Positions 1 to 10,130 of a stretch of DNA of 64,000 bases are shown here, in pieces. The stretch is from Datnioides undecimradiatus (taxonomy: Eukaryota > Chordata > Actinopteri > Lobotiformes > Datnioididae). Position 1 is the stretch's first letter, and each line of letters opens with the position of its first letter. The notes beneath the pieces are model-generated. The model had not been told where the DNA came from. It did no database searches and saw only the letters and a program-made list of their open reading frames with translations. The DNA is taken from positions 124,001 to 188,000 of the forward strand of contig WARS01000169.1 of assembly GCA_008933995.1 (NCBI GenBank), read 5' to 3'. The translations under genes and the position numbers were made by a program.

Positions 1-890
1 TGTGTGAGATAGTAATGGGATTCAGCTCCGCTCCTCTGATCTTCAGATAGCTGTAAATACCATCTGTAACCGCAGCCATACTTACTGCAGACCAGCACGT
101 CAGCTACCATCTCCTGCGAGTGTTTTCAATTTACTTGACACCTGTAACACGAGTCACCAGAGGCGTTTTTCCCCTCCGACGGCGGCGGCGTATTTTCTTC
201 CTCCGCGTCACGAACTCGATACTTTTTAGACGACATTCTGTCCGCGGACCGCGTCAGTTGGGTCGTCCAGAGTAAATGAGATGGAGGACACGGATTGGAT
301 GGAAATGCTGAGAAAGTCTGAAAACACTTCTCAACGTGTCTGTGATTTACACACGCTGTGCAGACAGCCACAACCACGCTTCAGTACGCGGAACGCAGTA
401 ACTCAGTTTTGCAGATATGGAGCTGTGGGTGTCATTTTGAACCGAGCGTGAACCTCACAAGATGAGGTCATCCTAAAAATAAAACTTGACTGCGGCTCAG
501 ATCAGCCCAGACAAACTACGGCGTACTTACTTGCAGTTGTTAATGTTAAGATGAACAATGTTTTAATGAAAAACACACAATGTCACCGCTTTTTAAACTT
601 GTGTCCATCTGAGATTTACAGCTGTCTTAGTGTGGTTTTGAGTTAAGTTTTACATCTTGGAACCTATTTGACAAGGGTTTAGAATGAAAAGCAAATATCC
701 AGGTAACTTGGCGAGTCTGCTTTGTGAACAAGGCTCCTGGTGTGTGCCGATTATTTGTACTTGTACAGGATTTGATACCTAAGCTGCAGGTGGCACCCAG
801 GAGGAGGAGGAGGAGTCCAGCAGTGCAGTGAGCTGTGCGTGTTTTACAGTGACGCTGTTAATATTTGCCTTTCTCCGTGTGTCTCCGCAG
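1..890 (+). other. vdra: vdra intron, 3' part (upstream end outside window)
   Basis: I see no exon here. The preceding vdra exon (end of the hinge and start of the ligand-binding domain) cannot be recognised, so this stretch is taken as intron. It ends with a pyrimidine-rich acceptor whose AG is at 889-890. A short GGA run near 801-812 is simple sequence. The small reading frame on the minus strand (126-377) resembles nothing I recognise. Confidence 0.6.
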
Positions 891-990
891 CCTCCGGTGC
901 GCGAAGGCCCAGTAACACGCAGTGCCAGCAGAGCCGCCTCCCTTCACTCTCTGTCTGATGCCTCCTCTGACTCATTCAACCACTCACCTG
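891..990 (+). CDS. vdra: vdra coding exon: hinge end and start of insertion region
   Basis: Acceptor CTCCGCAG ends at 890 and donor GTGAGA starts at 991. The exon holds 33 full codons plus one base (phase 1). It encodes PPVREG and a serine-rich run, [17 protein letters not shown], which is the poorly conserved, flexible insertion region of VDR. The reading frame opens at a codon boundary because the preceding arginine codon is completed in the upstream exon. Confidence 0.95.
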
Positions 991-3900
991 GTGAGATGCA
1001 CGCAGAGTCCTTCTCCTTCTTTGTTCGCTTTCCTGCTTCATGGTTAATTTACCGGAGGACACAGTCCTGTAGGATCCATTTGATTTAAAAACGCAAACAT
1101 AAGCTGTAATTCAGCGCTCACTGTATTGCTACTGTGAGCGACAGCCCATTCACCATCTCCCCACATATTCAGCAAGGTTCCTCACCCTTCAACAAGCACA
1201 CAGGTGCATGTGCGCACACTTTTCATTGTGTCAGATTCATGACACGTTGTCTTACATCATCATATTCTATTCAGTGCTATGACCTTCCTGTGTTGTCCTT
1301 GGTATGTCCTTTTCCCTGCTCTTAGTCACGATGAAATAGTTTCCAGGAAGACTCAGATGTCTAATTTACTGTTTGCATTTAAACATTAGAAATGATGTTA
1401 TTCCGAATTTATCGTATTTACTGTGAATGTAACAGCATGTTCATGAGTCATAATAGTGCCTAATGGAAATGGTAATTAAGTCATAAACTTGTTTATGACT
1501 GTTTTTTTTGTTTATTTTTGTATTTCATCTCTTAATTTAATGTTGAAACAAATTCCAGGTAGATTTAAAACGTTCTTTTGTGTAGAAATCACGAGATTTC
1601 TGCATGAGGTGCAGTCGGTCTGCACTGCTCGTGGCAGTGGTTTCCCCTCTGGCGTCTTTATGTCCACTGTGAACTCACTCACCTGCTGTGTTACCTCGTT
1701 TAACCTCTCACCGACTCTTTGCTATTTCGGTGTATTCTGCTTCCTTTTAATCACTTCCTTACTCTGCCCCTCCCCTCTCCCTGCCTTCCTCCCCTGCGCT
1801 CATCCCGTCCCCTAATCCCCTCCACAAACAGAGTCGGTGGACACCAAGATGAACTTCAGCAGCCTGTTAATGATGTACCAGGACGGGGCTAGCAGTCCAG
1901 AATCCGGTGAGGACGACACAAAGCTCTCCATGCTGCCCCACCTGGCTGACCTGGTCTCCTACAGCATTCAGAAGGTCATAGGCTTTGCCAAGATGATCCC
2001 AGGTTTCAGGTACAAACTACAGACAGTGCAGAGACTGAGTTTGAGTTTAGACTCTGAGGTATCAGCAGTGTATCAGCACACACTGCCATCTGGCACAGCG
2101 TCTTTGTTTACTCTAGGGGTCAACAAAGTCAGACTTTTCTTAATATGTTACAGTGGTGCTGGTCTAAAAACCACAGCCCCAAATCACTCGTCACACAGGG
2201 TCAAGGCACTTTAACTGGTGCTTCCATCATTCTTAACTGATCTAAAATGGCAGATGTAATTATACTCAAGATAGTACTGCATGAGTGATAAACCGTTTGA
2301 GTTTGTAATCAAGCCAAAATGTTCAAACTTGCTGGTTTTAAGTTTTAAAATGAGAGAATTCTTTTAGCTTTTGATGGTAAATTAAACAATATTTTGAATT
2401 AATATGATGTGTTACTTTTGGCTCTGATCAATTGTGACATTCTCCACTATTTACGTTATGTTATATTTCAGCATTAATGAGAAGAATTGTTTTATTGGTC
2501 TGTTGTGAGCGTCCTGCTGAAATTCTGAGAAAACACAGGAGACTACTGAAGCTGCCCTGTAACTGCAGGTCAGCAGCAACACCTGTGATTGGCTCAGAGG
2601 GGCCCTCATACTGATTCACTCAAATCTTTTGGTGCCACAAATCATACGCTAACCATATTGAAAAGTAAACGTTGATACCTCTGCAGCTATCTGCCGGGTT
2701 ACTTAGTTGTGGCAGAGACTTTTTGACTGGAAAAACTGAAGCTGCACACAACCTGAAGTACTTTCTGGCACAAAGCAGCCTGGACGAGTTTCCCACCCAC
2801 ACGCAGAGCACAGTAATTTGCTGCCTACATGTACGCGGGACATTATTAGGAGAGGTGAGATGCTGCCATCGCTCCCAAACAAACAAGCTCTTCCAAGAAT
2901 ATGATGGAACAGGCTGTAGCTTTATGAATACGTGCTGAGCTGAGAGATAAGTTTATAAATGTATGCACATTGGGCGACCGCGTATTAAACAAATATATCA
3001 GCAGTCCGGTTATGCATAATGCACACTTTGCTTGTGTGTTCGCATGTTGTGCAGCAGGAACTGAAAGGGTAGCAATAATTGCTGACGTGCAGATAGCTTA
3101 ATAATTACATAAATTCGTTCCTGTTGGTGTTTTTGCAATGCATCGTGGGTATCAAGCTTTGTCCCTGTTGTGCGTCAGGCGGGGGGGTTCTCTAGCAGTA
3201 TAAAAGAGACCGGGATGTCTTGTCATTTGATGAATTGTAGGAGCACTTTAGCGATGACTAGCATAGTTGGAAATTCAATACCAACAGATTTTCTTTTGAG
3301 GAAATTCTTTAAACCGCCTCCATCTACTTTCTAAGTCGGGTCATAGCTTTTAGCCTTTGATAAGTGGAGGCGCTGCAGTTTGAAATTGTTTTTCCTCTAC
3401 TTTGACAGCGATCCGTCACTGATTCAACTGACTTAACTCTTAGGATAGAGACTAGCATATTATAGTATGTATGTATATACACTAAAATACTAGAATAGAG
3501 AAGTTGAATGCATGCCACATGTGCTTGTACTCGTGTGTGCGCTTTAACGGCAACACAAAGCCACGGGTTGGACACGGTTGCTACAGTAACCACGTAATAC
3601 ATTCATTGTGCGTGCTGTGCTTATCAGTCTCATGCGAACACGTATGCACATGCAGTTGCTTTGTGACAAACACCTGTTATCTGCTAAATGGATCTTGTAG
3701 GTTGGAAAGTGCGTGTGTGTGTGAACTAAGCAGAAACTCCAGTTGTTTCACACAGTTTGCTCTTGTCTCTGTCCAGTCAGTACAGATGGTGTTTTACTTC
3801 CACATCAAATGATATGAAATCATCAGTTCTGTGACAGTTCTTCTACAGTAAATGGTCATCAGAAGCCTCATCGTCAGAAGCATTAATACAGTTACGGTAC

Positions 3901-6722
3901 AGTAACACTGAATGTGTGTCTGTGCGTTCCAGAGAGCTGACGGCCGAAGACCAGATCGCCCTGCTGAAGTCGAGTGCCATTGAAATCATCATGCTGCGCT
4001 CAAACCAGTCATTCAGCCTGGAGGACATGTCCTGGAGCTGCGGGGGGCCCGACTTCAAATACTGCATCAATGATGTGACAAAGGGTTGGTGCCACGTTGA
4101 AACGAATGAACAAGTGTTTATACAGACATGACTCCACACCAGAGCCTGGCCAGAAGAAGATTTTTGAGCGTGATGCTGATAGACGGGTTATAATTTACTG
4201 AGTGCAAAACAAATGGCAGTGATTTTCACGAGCAGACAGGAAAATCGGCCTTTCTCCGTAGATTAGGCTGCTTTCCTCTTCAACAAATAACTTAAGTAAA
4301 AAATATATTTCAGTAAAAACAGAACATTGGCTCATACAGGCAACATATATACATTCAAACATGTCTGTGCTAGACCAATGTTGTTTAGACGAATGCGCTT
4401 TAGACGCACGCACACACACACACACACACACAATGACAGAGCGTGCCAGTGACCTTGCTTATTGATTACACATCCTCTTCAATACAAACGCGCCTGCTTT
4501 TCATCATGTACCCAGTCTTCTGGTAGTTTCCATGAAGGCCACAACTGCAACAGCTCCATCACTGCATTGATTTCTTTTTCAGTCGCTCCCATCTTATATA
4601 ATGAAGTCTTACAAGGATCACCCACACACTGTGCTTTTCTACGCACACTTGCACATTACTATGAGGTTTTGACTTCAGGTATTTTGATGGAAGCAATAAA
4701 GCGGCCACAAAAACACACACGCATACACACACACTTCTAATTCCTCCACACATGCAGGGCAGGAACTAATGCTCTCTGCCTGCAATAGTGCACACAGAGT
4801 GTAATGAGTCTTCTTTACAGTCTGAAGCTGCATGAAGTGTGTTTGCTTTCATTAGTCAATATTAAAGTGTCTGCCCTGTCTGAGTGCGCGAGTAGTGTAA
4901 GTGACTCTGCAGCACTGACGATGCGTTTGTCGTCCGCCACAGCGGGTCACACTCTGGAGCTGCTGGAGCCGCTGGTGAAGTTCCAGGTCGGCCTGAAGAA
5001 ACTCAACCTGCACGAGGAGGAACACGTGCTGCTCATGGCCATCTGCCTGCTCTCCCCAGGTGCTGCCTGTGTTTGTGTGTTCATTTGCGTTCTCGCGGTG
5101 TAGGTGTATTTCCAGCTGAGCCCCTGTTTTTAAAAGAGCGAGATTGTTAGCAGATTGACTGACGACTAAGCACTGGGTTTGACCTCAGTTCACCCGAGCA
5201 TTAGTGTGTGTTTTGATGCTGCCAGCAACACATGAAAAAGCTTTTCCTGGAAGACAAAACGTTCTCTTCAACAGATTAAAAGTATGAAGTTACAGCGTCT
5301 GAAACTCACGTTTGTGAGCTTAGTGACAAGTTTAAACAGGGGATGACTGTAATGACTGAATGAGGCCACTGAGCAGCAGGGCCTCCTCAAGCATAGATGA
5401 TACAGACTCATTCACTAACTCAAACATTTCAAAGGTTGTTTGTTTCCACTATCTCATGCTGTTGTAAGCGAATGACCAAAGAGCTCAATATGATATCCAA
5501 AATTCTGTTTATAACCTCCGACGCCGGAGCTCAACAGACTGCGGTCTGAGCACCAAAACTTTTTAATTAAAAGAGGTGAAGCAAGACTCGTGATGGAAAC
5601 ACCGCCTTTAACCCTTTGAACCGTCACTTGAGCTCACTGGTGTTTCACAGACTCTCTCTGGTGTCCATCTGTAGAAATTAGCAATCAAACCAAAAAAACA
5701 TGAGATGATTTCTGAAAAGAAATTGATCAGTTGAAGGATTCTGGAGTGGAAACAAGGTGAAAATGTAAGACTTACAAAGTTATGGCAGCGTAAAACACAT
5801 CCTAATGTTAGGCACATGAGCACAGGAAGAATCATATTAGAAAGGAAAGAGCAGCTGTGATGTATTTGTTTTTGCTGGAAGTGCACATACTGAAATACTG
5901 TTGACTGTGTGTGTGTGCATGTATATAAAAAGTCTACTTGTTCCATCTTTAATGTGATCTCATAACAAACGAAAAAAGTTTATTATTGGGAATATTAGGA
6001 GCATTTTAAATTAAAAAACAAAACAATGATTTACTCAGTCTGCACCCTGGCCAGCTAGTACTTAGTTGAAGCACCTTTTGCATTTGTTACAGCAACAAGT
6101 CTTTGTGAATTATTCGTGAAGCATTTGTCGCTGTTAACTCTGCATCTTAGAGCTGTGCAAAAACGCTCAAGTTGCTTCAAACTGAGAGGAAATCTTCTGT
6201 CTTTAAATTCCAAAAAACTATTTCACGAGGGTGCGCAGACTTTTTATATCTGCTGTAATGATAAAATGAAAGTTGCAAGATCAGAAAAGACAGAGCAGGA
6301 TTACAGACTTTTTTTAACTGATTTTCTGTTCTCTCTCATTCCTCCACATCCCCACCTTACTCTCCTCTACTTGCTCCTGGTTTCCTCTCTGACTCTTGCT
6401 TGCCCACCTCCTTTTCTCTGTGACCTCTGTCGCAATGGGCGCACGCACTCTTCATTCTCTGGTGGCAGATCGTCCCGGCGTCCAAGACCATAGTCGCATC
6501 GAACAGCTCCAGGACCATCTTTCGGAGACACTTCAGGCCTACATCCGGGTCAATCACCCGGGCGGACGCCTCCTCTATGCCAAGATGATCCAGAAGCTGG
6601 CTGACCTGCGCAGCCTGAACGAGGAGCACTCCAAGCAGTACCGCTCGCTCTCCTTCCAGCCCGAGCACAGCATGCAGCTCACCCCGCTGGTGCTGGAGGT
6701 GTTTGGCAGCGAGGTGTCGTAG
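891..6722 (+). CDS. vdra: vitamin D receptor alpha, 3' half (5 coding exons; 5' exons outside window)
   Basis: Nuclear receptor for 1,25-dihydroxyvitamin D3. It acts in the nucleus as a heterodimer with RXR on DR3 elements and controls calcium and phosphate handling. Joining 891-990, 1832-2009, 3933-4084, 4943-5059 and 6469-6722 gives 801 bases: 266 codons plus TAG, with every junction in phase. The product covers the end of the hinge, a serine-rich insertion region and the complete ligand-binding domain. Ligand contacts known from human VDR are all present: S237 (1963-1965), R274 (3997-3999), S278 (4009-4011), W286 (4033-4035), C288 (4039-4041), H305 (4948-4950), H397 (6627-6629) and Y401 (6639-6641). 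The coactivator charge clamp K246 (1990-1992) and E420 (6696-6698) and helix-12 F422 (6702-6704) are intact. The hinge motif [20 protein letters not shown] and the ending LEVFGSEVS match teleost Vdra more closely than Vdrb as I remember them; the a/b choice is less certain than the family. The zinc fingers are upstream of the window. No frameshift or broken site is seen, so the gene looks functional. Confidence 0.97.
991..1831 (+). other. vdra: vdra intron
   Basis: This intron starts GTGAGA and ends CACAAACAG. Its last 150 bases are pyrimidine rich, with many CCCTC runs. I see no repeat or other gene; reading frames here are chance. Confidence 0.9.
1832..2009 (+). CDS. vdra: vdra coding exon: insertion region and helix 3
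   Basis: The first two bases complete a Glu codon begun in the previous exon. The exon encodes [16 protein letters not shown], an acidic linker, then the invariant helix-3 segment [20 protein letters not shown], ending in AKMIPGF plus two bases of Arg. Serine 237 (1963-1965) binds the ligand 1-alpha-hydroxyl and lysine 246 (1990-1992) is half of the coactivator clamp (human numbering). The donor is GTACAA at 2010. Confidence 0.97.
2010..3932 (+). other. vdra: vdra intron with an intronic TATA-like site
   Basis: This 1,923-base intron is AT rich and has no recognised repeat. A perfect TATAAAAG at 3199-3206 lies just after a G-rich run (3180-3187). The acceptor TGCGTTCCAG ends at 3932. Confidence 0.85.
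3933..4084 (+). CDS. vdra: vdra coding exon: helices 4-5 and beta-turn
   Basis: The first base finishes an Arg codon, followed by [19 protein letters not shown] and MLRSNQSF. It contains Arg274 (3997-3999), the residue mutated in a known human hereditary vitamin-D-resistant rickets allele, and Ser278, Trp286 and Cys288 of the ligand pocket (human numbering). The exon ends VTK plus one base; the donor is GTTGGT at 4085. Confidence 0.97.
4085..4942 (+). other. vdra: vdra intron
   Basis: This 858-base intron has a (CA)n microsatellite at 4406-4432 and a smaller CA-rich patch near 4711-4735. The acceptor GTCCGCCACAG ends at 4942. No other feature is seen. Confidence 0.9.
4406..4432. repeat. (CA)n microsatellite in vdra intron
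   Basis: Uninterrupted CA dinucleotides at 4411-4432, preceded by a GCACG variant. It is a simple repeat and a likely length-polymorphic marker within vdra. Confidence 0.95.
4943..5059 (+). CDS. vdra: vdra coding exon: helices 6-8
   Basis: Two bases complete Ala, followed by [20 protein letters not shown] and [18 protein letters not shown]. His305 (4948-4950), which hydrogen-bonds the ligand 25-hydroxyl in human VDR, is present. The exon is 117 bases long and leaves one base for the following Asp codon; the donor GTGCTG begins at 5060. Confidence 0.97.
5180..5195 (-). promoter_or_regulatory. Candidate nuclear-receptor direct repeat (DR4-like, also readable as weak DR3)
   Basis: On the minus strand the sequence reads GGGTGA, four bases, AGGTCA. 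One half-site is perfect and the other has one mismatch to RGKTCA. Read with three-base spacing the first half is GGTGAA, which has two mismatches. It lies inside a vdra intron. Binding is inference only. Confidence 0.3.
6055..6125 (-). pseudogene. Tc1-like transposase C-terminal relic
   Basis: Read on the minus strand, the codons ending at 6055 give [15 protein letters not shown] followed by TAG. This closely matches the usual C-terminus of fish Tc1-like transposases, which end in a [19 protein letters not shown] sequence. Upstream of this the frame is interrupted by a stop (HE*FTK) and similarity fades, so only a fragment of roughly 70 bases is recognisable. The catalytic domain is absent. 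The surrounding sequence (about 5945-6260) may be more of the same element, since it includes AT-rich sequence like Tc1 ends, but I cannot define inverted repeats. Confidence 0.7.
6469..6722 (+). CDS. vdra: vdra last coding exon: helices 9-12 (AF-2) and stop
   Basis: Two bases complete Asp, followed by [20 protein letters not shown]. The exon continues through [35 protein letters not shown] and the AF-2 helix PLVLEVFG, ending SEVS and TAG (6720-6722). His397 and Tyr401 in the pocket and Glu420 and Phe422 in helix 12 are conserved. A 135-codon open frame on the opposite strand (6357-6764) is only its shadow. Confidence 0.98.
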
Positions 6723-7792
6723 CAGAGGAAGCAGGCCATACTCGCACTCATACGCACTCATCACAAACAGGATGATTAACCAACCCTTACCGCCTTTTCC
6801 CTAAGAAACCCCCAGCCCTGACATACCTGGACATGTGGAAGAAAGATTGATAATCAGATAGGTAGACAGTAACCTTCACCTCTACATCATCTGCCCATCC
6901 TCCTCCTCCTCCAGACCACAAGTCTCGGATTCCTGGACCTCTGGATTTATGGATTTAATACACCTGCTGTGGATTTCTGCAACACTTGGATAACAAGTTC
7001 ATACTTTGGATTGTCAAACACAGCAGAGCATTAAATGTCATTACACCAGGCAGAAATCCTGACCCGTCGTCATCCGGAACAGACGGACAACCCTCTCTAC
7101 ATCCACAAAATCCACCTTTCCTCGTCACCACCTTTCCCCGGGACATCACTGCTAGATTCCTGCCACCTTTTCATTTCTACAGTGGGGACAGCTCGACGGA
7201 TGTGACCGTCACGTCCCCCTTTTTACCATCATCCACAGTGTTGTTCCATGTTTCCCATCATCGCAATGACTGACAGGAATAGATACACAGACTTACATCT
7301 TATTAACCATGCCGCCACTTGTAAGGTACAGATAAACTGCTAGCAATGTTACTACACTAGTGTTAGATAGCTAGAAGCTATTGTTGCAGTTTAATGGCAG
7401 CAAAGATATCCAAATATATTAAACATCAACATGGCCTGCCATGAGCAAGCTTAATGTAGTCTAATGGAAATACTTAATGGACTAGTAGAAAAATACTTGG
7501 TTAGGATGGAGTCTAGCAGGGGTGTGTGTTCCTGCTTAGTCCTGTGTATCTGTGCATGTGCAGAGGGAGGTGTCAGATTGTCAGCTAAAGCGAAGAAAGG
7601 AAGTTCAAGTAGGAATGTTTCAGTATGGGAATGGTGGGAAGAAAGGTGACTCTTAGGAATGAGTAAAGGAGGTTGGATACATGGAGGGAGATGCTACGGT
7701 CGGAATTCCCTGTTCACACAACAAAAGGGAATTTCACAAAACAAGAATGTATGTATAATGCTATATAAATAGAAATGATACGTATAAGCTGA

Positions 7793-7820
7793 TATATATA
7801 TATATAAATATATATATTTA
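7793..7820. repeat. (TA)n-rich run
   Basis: Two TA-repeat blocks separated by AAA, located in the presumed vdra 3'UTR. Confidence 0.9.
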
Positions 7821-7832
7821 AGAGTGAAATGG

Positions 7833-7850
7833 TTGCTTCCATGGAAGCAA
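7833..7850. repeat. 18-bp perfect palindrome
   Basis: TTGCTTCCATGGAAGCAA is its own reverse complement with no spacer. It lies in the presumed vdra 3'UTR, just after the TA-rich run. In RNA it could only pair with itself between molecules or through a tight hairpin. Confidence 0.95.
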
Positions 7851-8069
7851 ATAGTTGTGAGTGTTGTATAATGTAGAGGATTTGAAGGAACCTCCTCAGT
7901 TGTGTGTGCGTGCGTGTGTGTAGGTGTGTGTGTGTGTCTAGGTGTTTGTCTTTCGAGAGACAAGTGTATATACGCACACACACATACACAGATAAGAACG
8001 TAATGAGAAGTGTGTGAGGAGTCCTTCTGTTTTTGGGATGTGTGTACAGTATATGAGAATATTGATGGA

Positions 8070-8082
8070 CCACAAGGGGGTG
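8070..8082 (+). promoter_or_regulatory. CTCF-like core motif
   Basis: CCACAAGGGGGTG resembles the CTCF core (CCASYAGRKGGCRSY); with the next two bases it matches 12 of 15 positions. An exact reverse-complement copy of these 13 bases occurs at 8988-9000. Occupancy is unknown. Confidence 0.3.
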
Positions 8083-8987
8083 CGTGTACAGGCTCTGACT
8101 GAGGGTTTAGTGCAGGGAAGCACTTCTCTGTTGGAACTTTGTCATTTTTTTTTTGGACCTGTGAAGTTTGTAGACTGACATAGCAAACACAACGTCATGT
8201 TTCGTGGATAGTGACTATCCAAAAAAACTAAATATTTGTTCGGCTGGTTAGATTGCTGCTAAGACAGTTAGAGCTAGATAGTTGGACAGAAACCAACTAC
8301 CGGCTGTTGCCTCAGGGAAAAGTTTGTCTGATATTGTGTACTTGGTGTTTATGGTGTGTGTGGCGTAAGCTTACAATCATAAGACAGAGATTGTTTTTGA
8401 AGCTCCTGGCATCACTGTGATTTCTAATCATACTAAATAACAGTATAAGTAAGCTAAAAGTGAAACGTTTTCAAATACGAGATTTTCATTCCTTATTATT
8501 CCTTAGCTTATTTCCTCAATTCAAAACTTTTAAAATGGTTTGCACGATTGTACAATCCATTCGAGCTCATTGCTGAAGTTGACATGCCCATTACATGGCT
8601 GAAAGTAGGGTCGTCTGCATTAACGCATTGAGTAATTAATATCGGCCTTGAGTTTGGTTCGGTTTGATTTTTATGTTGTGAGGACAAATTGAATATTCTA
8701 CAGATGGGTAGCAATGTAGCCTAGAGTAGTTACTCAGTAAAGCCAATAGTGTTACTGGAAGGAAGTCCTTCAGATGCTCTTTACAGCAGGACAGAGTCAT
8801 AAAACACGAGAGAGAACTTTTTATATTCAATCTAAAATCTAGCCTCATACCTTTTTGTCACATTTATATCATTTCAACACCAGCCACATAAGCGAGGTTC
8901 AGGATGTTACTTTTCAACATCACTACATATCATATCACGTCTCTGTCGCCGACACAGTGCATGCTCACCCCTCTCGCAGGCCTGGAT

Positions 8988-9000
8988 CACCCCCTTGTGG
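8988..9000 (-). promoter_or_regulatory. CTCF-like core motif, opposite orientation
   Basis: CACCCCCTTGTGG is the exact reverse complement of 8070-8082, so the two sites face each other about 0.9 kb apart. Confidence 0.3.
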
Positions 9001-10004
9001 ACGAACTCTGTAAATACCACTTGCTAAGTCTGTACATAGTTAGACATTAACGTAGGCAAAATACTAAGAGAATTCAATTGTCGATGGCAAGATGCTCTGG
9101 AGATACGGCACTATATGCAATTAGGAGATGGACTCTTATGTTGTATTCAACTAGAATGGACAGAGGTGGCAGACGGGGTCAAGTTACTGTGTTGTTTCAC
9201 GTGGCACTGAAGAAGAACAGTTTTTGAGAGACTGAAACTATTGGCTATTAATACATTAGCAAATTCAACACCTTAAATGATGTCACGAAAAGAACCTTTA
9301 TGACACCAAACCGCCCAATAACATCTGTAATAAAGGGCCGACGCTGGTCCAGCCCTGTGTTTGAGACGATGCTCGTGCTTGTGTGTTTATGGGACTCGCA
9401 GATCTGATCTGATGCAATTGCAAAGGCTTCGTGTGACCGAACATTCCCAGTGGCGGTTGTGTCAAGCATTCCAACCGGCCAAGTCCAATCTGAGTCCGTC
9501 TGCGTTTAAAACAACACTGTGAGCATCCTCAACGCCCCCCTACACCTTTCAGAGCCACCCAACAGCTCAGTACGTTCTCACCAGTGTCCTCTCTGTCCAT
9601 TCCAAGCTTATGGATGTACATCTGTTCTCTTTCTCCCTCTTTCTAAAGTCTATCGATAAGCTTTTGACAATTATACAGTATATCCATAATATTTTTATTT
9701 TGGTGAAAATCTTTTTTTTTTTTTGTTGTCCTTTTCAAGATTGTCATTTCTAATGCGTGTCAGAGTTTGCTGTCTTGCTAGCGCTTGGCTTGCTGCGCTG
9801 GGACGTCGTTTTAATGAAGCAGAGATGAGCTTGGTGGACCTGGAGCCTTTTCCGAGTGCAACCGAACAAGCTCCCCTTCCCCGATCCCCTTGATTTCAAG
9901 TGAGTGAGTACAGAGTAGCCCTTTGTAACCAATGACGTGGCTTCACTCCCTTGTTTGGACAGGGAAGGGACACTGGCACTCATTCTCTTTCCTTTTTCTA
10001 TTGG

Positions 10005-10010
10005 AATAAA
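10005..10010 (+). terminator. vdra: Poly(A) signal, likely main vdra 3' end
   Basis: Canonical AATAAA, followed within 10-30 bases by a T/G-rich stretch (CTTGTCTGTG and GCTGTGTC), the usual arrangement of a cleavage and polyadenylation site. Confidence 0.6.
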
Positions 10011-10118
10011 TAGACTTGTCTGTGCAGCTGTGTCACATCTGGAGCTGCAGCCCAAGGGGAGCAACATCTCTTCGTTGTCAATGGAAAGGCAATCCCCAGC
10101 TCTGTATAAAGTAAAAAA

Positions 10119-10128
10119 AATAAATAAA
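10119..10128 (+). terminator. Overlapping AATAAA pair, possible alternative poly(A) signal
   Basis: Two overlapping AATAAA hexamers in an A-rich run. The downstream sequence is less GT rich than at 10,005, so this is the weaker candidate. Confidence 0.3.
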
Positions 10129-10130
10129 AG

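Larger units (their letters stand above)
5060..6468 (+). other. vdra: vdra last coding intron
   Basis: This 1,409-base intron contains a Tc1-like transposase relic on the minus strand (about 6055-6125) and an imperfect nuclear-receptor direct repeat at 5180-5195. A long pyrimidine tract (about 6329-6430) precedes the acceptor TGGTGGCAG that ends at 6468. Confidence 0.9.
6723..10030 (+). other. vdra: vdra 3'UTR (inferred extent)
   Basis: After the stop codon there is no further coding sequence. The segment has AT-rich stretches and ends at a canonical AATAAA (10005-10010) followed by a GT-rich segment, as expected for a cleavage site around 10,025-10,035. Within it are a TA-rich run (7793-7820), CA/GT-rich patches (7900-7940 and 7975-7990), an 18-bp perfect palindrome (7833-7850), and a 13-bp CTCF-like motif present in both orientations (8070-8082 and 8988-9000). 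The end point is inferred, not demonstrated. Confidence 0.6.

Noticed and set aside
6357-6764. 135-codon minus-strand frame over the last vdra exon
   Set aside because: Antisense shadow of a strongly conserved coding exon.
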